DNA from: Pseudomonas vanderleydeniana
GTDB taxonomy: Bacteria; Pseudomonadota; Gammaproteobacteria; Pseudomonadales; Pseudomonadaceae
Length of the DNA stretch: 64,000 nt
Assembly: GCF_014268755.2 (NCBI RefSeq)
Contig: NZ_CP077093.1
Location: 6,035,501-6,099,500 of the forward strand
Direction: 5' to 3'
Translations under genes and position numbers: made by a program
Shown here: one piece after another, positions 61,935-64,000 of the stretch
Layout: each line of letters begins with the position of its first letter
Position numbering within the stretch: position 1 is the first letter of the stretch
Notes under the pieces: generated by a model
Database searches by the model: none
What the model saw: the letters and a program-made list of their open reading frames with translations, nothing else
What the model was told of the DNA's origin: nothing

Positions 61935-63251
61935 ATGCGCATTAGCATATTCGGTTTGGGTTACGTCGGTGCAGTCTGTGCCGGTTGCCTGTCTGCACGA
62001 GGCCATGATGTCGTTGGCGTGGATATTTCCAAGGACAAGATCGACCTGATCAACAACGGCAAGTCGCCGATTGTCGAGCCAGGCCTGGAACCCCTGCTGG
62101 CCCAGGGCATTGCCAGCGGTCGCCTGCGCGGTACCACCGATTTCGCCGAGGCGATCCGGGCCACCGACCTGTCGATGCTGTGCGTCGGTACGCCGAGCAA
62201 GAAGAACGGCGACCTGGAGCTGAACTACATCGAGTCGGTATGCCGTGAAATCGGCTTCGTCCTGCGCGACAAGACCACTCGCCACACCATCGTCGTGCGC
62301 AGCACCGTACTGCCGGGCACCGTGAAGAACGTGGTGATCCCGATCCTCGAAGACTGTTCGGGCAAGAAGGCCGGCGTCGACTTCGGCGTTGCGGTCAACC
62401 CCGAGTTCCTGCGCGAAAGTACCGCGATCAAGGACTACGACTACCCGCCGATGACCGTCATCGGCGAACTCGACAGTGCTTCGGGCGACGTCCTGCAGGC
62501 CCTCTACGAGGAACTCGACGCACCGATCATCCGCAAGGACATCGAGGTGGCCGAGATGATCAAGTACACCTGCAACGTCTGGCACGCCACCAAGGTGACC
62601 TTCGCCAACGAGATCGGCAACATCGCCAAGGCCGTCGGTGTCGACGGTCGTGAGGTGATGGACGTGGTCTGCCAGGACAAGACCCTCAACCTGTCCCAGT
62701 ACTACATGCGCCCGGGCTTCGCCTTCGGCGGTTCCTGCCTGCCCAAGGACGTGCGTGCCCTGACCTACCGCGCCGGCTCCCTGGACGTCGAGTCGCCACT
62801 GCTCAACTCGCTGATGCGCAGCAACGAGACTCAGGTGCAGAACGCCTTCGACATCGTCGCCAGCCACGACAAGCGCAAGGTCGCCCTGCTCGGCCTGAGC
62901 TTCAAGGCCGGTACCGACGACCTGCGTGAAAGCCCGCTGGTGGAACTGGCGGAAATGCTGATCGGCAAGGGCTTCGACCTGAGCATCTACGACAAGAACG
63001 TCGAATACGCCCGCGTCCATGGCGCGAACAAGGACTACATCGAATCGAAGATTCCCCACGTGTCGTCCCTGCTCAACGCCGACTTCGACCAGGTCGTGGA
63101 CAACAGCGACGTGATCATTCTCGGCAACCGCGACGAGAAGTTCCGCGCCCTGGCCGAGAACACCCCGCACGGCAAGCAGGTCATCGACCTGGTCGGCTTC
63201 ATGTCCAAGCCGACCAGCCCCGAGGGCCGTGCCGAAGGGATCTGCTGGTAA
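61935..63251 (+). CDS. algD: GDP-mannose 6-dehydrogenase
   Basis: 438 residues. N-terminal NAD-binding fold (I-F-G-L-G-Y-V-G-A-V-C-A-G-C-L), central F-A-x-E-I-G and N-V-W-H-A-T helix, catalytic Cys268 in G-G-S-C-L-P-K-D, and C-terminal GDP-binding fold (L-G-L-S-F-K-A-G-T-D-D-L-R-E-S). Oxidises GDP-mannose to GDP-mannuronate, the committed step of alginate synthesis. First gene of the alginate operon, followed by alg8. UDP-glucose dehydrogenases share the fold, but alg8 downstream settles it. Confidence 0.96.
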   Translation: MRISIFGLGYVGAVCAGCLSARGHDVVGVDISKDKIDLINNGKSPIVEPGLEPLLAQGIASGRLRGTTDFAEAIRATDLSMLCVGTPSKKNGDLELNYIESVCREIGFVLRDKTTRHTIVVRSTVLPGTVKNVVIPILEDCSGKKAGVDFGVAVNPEFLRESTAIKDYDYPPMTVIGELDSASGDVLQALYEELDAPIIRKDIEVAEMIKYTCNVWHATKVTFANEIGNIAKAVGVDGREVMDVVCQDKTLNLSQYYMRPGFAFGGSCLPKDVRALTYRAGSLDVESPLLNSLMRSNETQVQNAFDIVASHDKRKVALLGLSFKAGTDDLRESPLVELAEMLIGKGFDLSIYDKNVEYARVHGANKDYIESKIPHVSSLLNADFDQVVDNSDVIILGNRDEKFRALAENTPHGKQVIDLVGFMSKPTSPEGRAEGICW

Positions 63252-63311
63252 ACCCGCGACAACCGCCCCGCGGTTGATCGCCAGGCCGGCCCCACGGGTC
63301 ACTCCCCTCCC

Positions 63312-63340
63312 TATGGGAGCCGGCTTGCTGGCGATGGCGT
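63312..63340. repeat. Single TGGGAGCCGGCTTGCTGGCGAT repeat
   Basis: TATGGGAGCCGGCTTGCTGG in the algD-alg8 spacer, related to the copies at 22074 and 37748. It lies inside an operon, so it would be transcribed as a hairpin and may tune alg8 expression. Confidence 0.65.
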
Positions 63341-63416
63341 CCGACAGGGCGCCTCGCTCCCAGGATTGCTAAACGACCCACTCGGGCCCCGCCCGAGACA
63401 CAGATGGATGCAGATT

Positions 63417-64000
63417 ATGCACAGGCTGAAACATGGCCTCCTCCAGGCCGCCGGTTGGCTGTTCTACCTGACGTTGCTGATGGGCCTGGCCTCACTGCTG
63501 CCCACGTCGACCTTCGACTCCGAATCCAAGAACTTCATCTTCCTGATCGGTGCCGTGGGTATCTGGCGCTACTCCATGGGCGCTACCCATTTCGTGCGCG
63601 GGATGATCTTTCTCTACATCGTCTACCCGCACCTGCGGCGCAAACTGCGCAAGCTGGGCAAGGCCGCGGACCCGTCCCACGTGTTCCTGATGGTCACCAG
63701 CTTTCGCATCGACGCCCACACCACCGCTCAGGTCTACCAGTCGGTGATTCGCGAAGCCATCGAGTGCGGTTTCCCCACCACCGTGGTCTGCTCGCTGGTG
63801 GAAATGTCCGATGAACTGCTGGTCAAGAGCCTCTGGGAGCGGATGAATCCGCCAGAGCGGGTCACCCTCGACTTCGTCCGTATCGCCGGCACCGGCAAGC
63901 GCGATGGCCTGGCCTTCGGCTTCCGGGCGATCTCCCGGCACCTGCCGGACGAGCGTGCGGTGGTCGCGGTGATCGACGGCGATACCGTGCTCAGCGAAGG
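63417..64000 (+). CDS. alg8: Alginate polymerase glycosyltransferase Alg8, N-terminal part
   Basis: The frame runs from ATG 63417 ([18 protein letters not shown]) to the end of the window, giving ~194 residues. Two to three membrane helices at the N terminus ([32 protein letters not shown]) are followed by the start of a GT2 domain with V-A-V-I-D-G-D. Alg8 polymerises GDP-mannuronate at the inner membrane with Alg44. An in-frame ATG three codons earlier (63408) is possible; 63417 matches the known P. aeruginosa start. Confidence 0.93.
   Translation, partial: MHRLKHGLLQAAGWLFYLTLLMGLASLLPTSTFDSESKNFIFLIGAVGIWRYSMGATHFVRGMIFLYIVYPHLRRKLRKLGKAADPSHVFLMVTSFRIDAHTTAQVYQSVIREAIECGFPTTVVCSLVEMSDELLVKSLWERMNPPERVTLDFVRIAGTGKRDGLAFGFRAISRHLPDERAVVAVIDGDTVLSE

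Overview
The window is chromosomal DNA of a Pseudomonas, most likely from the P. fluorescens group. GC content and codon use are high and uniform. The gene content is typical of the genus: algD-alg8, cumA, cmoAB, guaBA, moaCDE, rhlB, estB, aapJQMP and a PQQ glucose dehydrogenase. The spacers carry several families of REP/REPIN palindromes of the kind common in fluorescent pseudomonads. I saw no tRNA, rRNA, CRISPR array, prophage or complete insertion sequence.

Layout. 1-3.0 kb: the end of a class A PBP-like protein, an NlpC/P60 hydrolase, and a two-gene metal/iron unit (His-rich PadR regulator plus siderophore-interacting flavoprotein) behind a clear palindromic operator. 3.3-6.7 kb: a Pr6Pr membrane protein, a VF530 protein, a 165-bp palindromic element, and a TonB-dependent receptor behind a good Zur-box match (ZnuD-like). 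7.1-9.6 kb: membrane glucose dehydrogenase. 9.7-14.0 kb: a minus-strand operon joining a blue-copper protein, a sensor EAL phosphodiesterase, a DUF3034 protein and a lipoprotein truncated haemoglobin. 14.3-19.9 kb: a second Lon protease (AsrA type), a chagasin-like inhibitor lipoprotein, a lysoplasmalogenase, and cmoA-cmoB. 20.1-21.9 kb: tadA and cumA. 22.2-30.5 kb: a complete trehalose PTS operon with divergent treR and a double TreR operator. 30.5-31.7 kb: a truncated HTH gene next to a higBA toxin-antitoxin pair. 31.9-41.6 kb: guaBA, a Cys-rich conserved protein, a TauE-type exporter with a divergent LysR regulator, xseA, an M23 peptidase, rlmF and an HU gene. 42.0-48.4 kb: yejK, glutaredoxin, GST, GIY-YIG, an NTF2-like protein, a CynX-type MFS with its FadR-type regulator, then mqsRA. 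48.5-53.7 kb: the aapJQMP amino-acid importer and estB. 53.8-61.0 kb: rhlB, moaCDE, a PIN-PhoH protein, a polysaccharide deacetylase and yaaA. 61.9-64 kb: algD and the start of alg8, which runs off the end.

How the genes work together. The trehalose unit looks self-contained: a maltoporin-like porin for outer-membrane entry, TreP (EIIBC) for import and phosphorylation, an EIIA-HPr-EI fusion as the phosphate relay, TreC to hydrolyse trehalose-6-phosphate, and TreR to repress. aapJQMP is a complete amino-acid importer. algD-alg8 is the head of the alginate operon, behind a long leader with an AlgU-type promoter candidate.

The least explained item is the 9.7-14.0 kb operon. It places a periplasmic copper protein and a haem protein next to a c-di-GMP phosphodiesterase whose GGDEF motif is degenerate, which suggests an uncharacterised redox or gas-linked c-di-GMP module. 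Other items worth attention are the 165-bp palindrome, an EIIB-like protein without its phosphorylated cysteine, and the HigBA pair beside a decapitated gene.
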